This document shows positions 5,180 through 5,495 of a stretch of DNA of 5,495 nucleotides, in pieces (position 1 is the first letter of the stretch; each line of letters opens with the position of its first letter). Below the pieces are notes generated by a model that was given only the letters and a program-made list of their open reading frames with translations, was not told the origin of the DNA and did no database searches. The stretch spans positions 1 through 5,495 of the forward strand of contig JAUVBO010000282.1 of NCBI GenBank assembly GCA_030591195.1, written 5' to 3'. The position numbers and the translations under genes were made by a program. The stretch comes from Pseudomonadota bacterium. Lineage in GTDB: Bacteria > Myxococcota > Polyangia > GCA-2747355 > JACKDQ01.

Positions 5180-5428
5180 CTACGCCCTCCTCCAACGAAC
5201 AAGGGTGTTACACGCAGCGCACCGCAACTCCAGCTCGTTCATTGCCACCAAGAGCGGTTCGCTTGGCATCACTGCGCTTACGTACCCATGGACGCTGGAC
5301 CCCCATGAGCGCCTTCTGCCGCGAGCTTCCTGTTGCAAGCCATAGAGCGCGATCCTCGCGCGTGCGCGGAGGTTCGACAGGGTCGCACCGCAGTTCTCGC
5401 ACTCAAATGCCCCAAAAAGCCCAGCCAT
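5180..5428 (-). CDS. Possible small two-CxxC (zinc-ribbon-like) protein
   Basis: I do not recognise this gene. The 82-residue frame starts at ATG 5428, with GAGG six bases upstream, and ends at TAG 5182-5180. It has CENC (C10, C13) near the start in the context FECENCGATL, and CAAC (C70, C73) near the end in LRCAACNTLV. Such paired knuckles commonly bind one zinc, although the 56-residue gap between the pairs is long. The middle is basic (RARAR, RGRRR). Third-position GC is lower than in trxB or the atp genes. GTG 5470 would add 14 residues and also has a GGAG upstream. An opposing frame overlaps it (5100-5345, plus). It could be a real small protein, a decayed gene, or chance. Confidence 0.4.
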   Translation of the reverse strand: MAGLFGAFECENCGATLSNLRARARIALYGLQQEARGRRRSWGSSVHGYVSAVMPSEPLLVAMNELELRCAACNTLVRWRRA

Positions 5429-5495
5429 CGATATCCTCGGGGATCTCCTGCTTGGAATCTCTTGGTTCACCGAGCTCCCAGTCAGTCTCCTACTC

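Overview
The window comes from a GC-rich bacterial chromosome. The gene order glutamate-1-semialdehyde aminomutase, then an F0 ATP synthase cluster (atpZ, atpI, atpB, atpE) with no atpF or F1 genes attached, is what I would expect from the former Deltaproteobacteria (Myxococcota, Desulfobacterota) or Acidobacteriota. This assignment is inferred from gene order and protein style only. No ribosomal RNA, tRNA, mobile element or CRISPR array is visible.

Layout, left to right. Bases 1-423 (+) are the C-terminal third of HemL, followed by a good intrinsic terminator (516-547). A probable promoter (557-586) then starts an F0 operon: atpZ (602-955), atpI (952-1347, overlapping by ATGA), atpB subunit a (1357-2130), an AT-rich 115-base spacer with an 11-bp direct repeat and a possible internal promoter, and atpE subunit c (2246-2584). 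After a 137-base convergent gap comes a two-gene minus-strand operon: trxB thioredoxin reductase (4198-3248), then a stand-alone cyclic-nucleotide-binding domain protein (3234-2722).

The 409-base gap upstream of trxB (4199-4607) holds a plausible trxB promoter and a degenerate tandem repeat of three 52-53 bp units, each with a dyad at its centre. Next, on the minus strand, is a small secreted protein that looks lipocalin-like (5027-4608). The last 500 bases are compositionally weaker and hold one possible small two-CxxC protein (5428-5180, minus).

How the genes work together: AtpZ and AtpI are assembly or ion-supply helpers for the a subunit and c ring of the proton- or sodium-driven rotary motor. 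The b, delta and F1 subunits must be encoded elsewhere. TrxB supplies reducing power from NADPH to thioredoxin, and its downstream neighbour looks like a nucleotide-sensing partner. Most of the window is ordinary housekeeping. The parts worth a second look are the structured tandem repeat, the trxB/cyclic-nucleotide-binding pair, and the ion-binding residues of the c subunit. I found no convincing undescribed multi-gene system.
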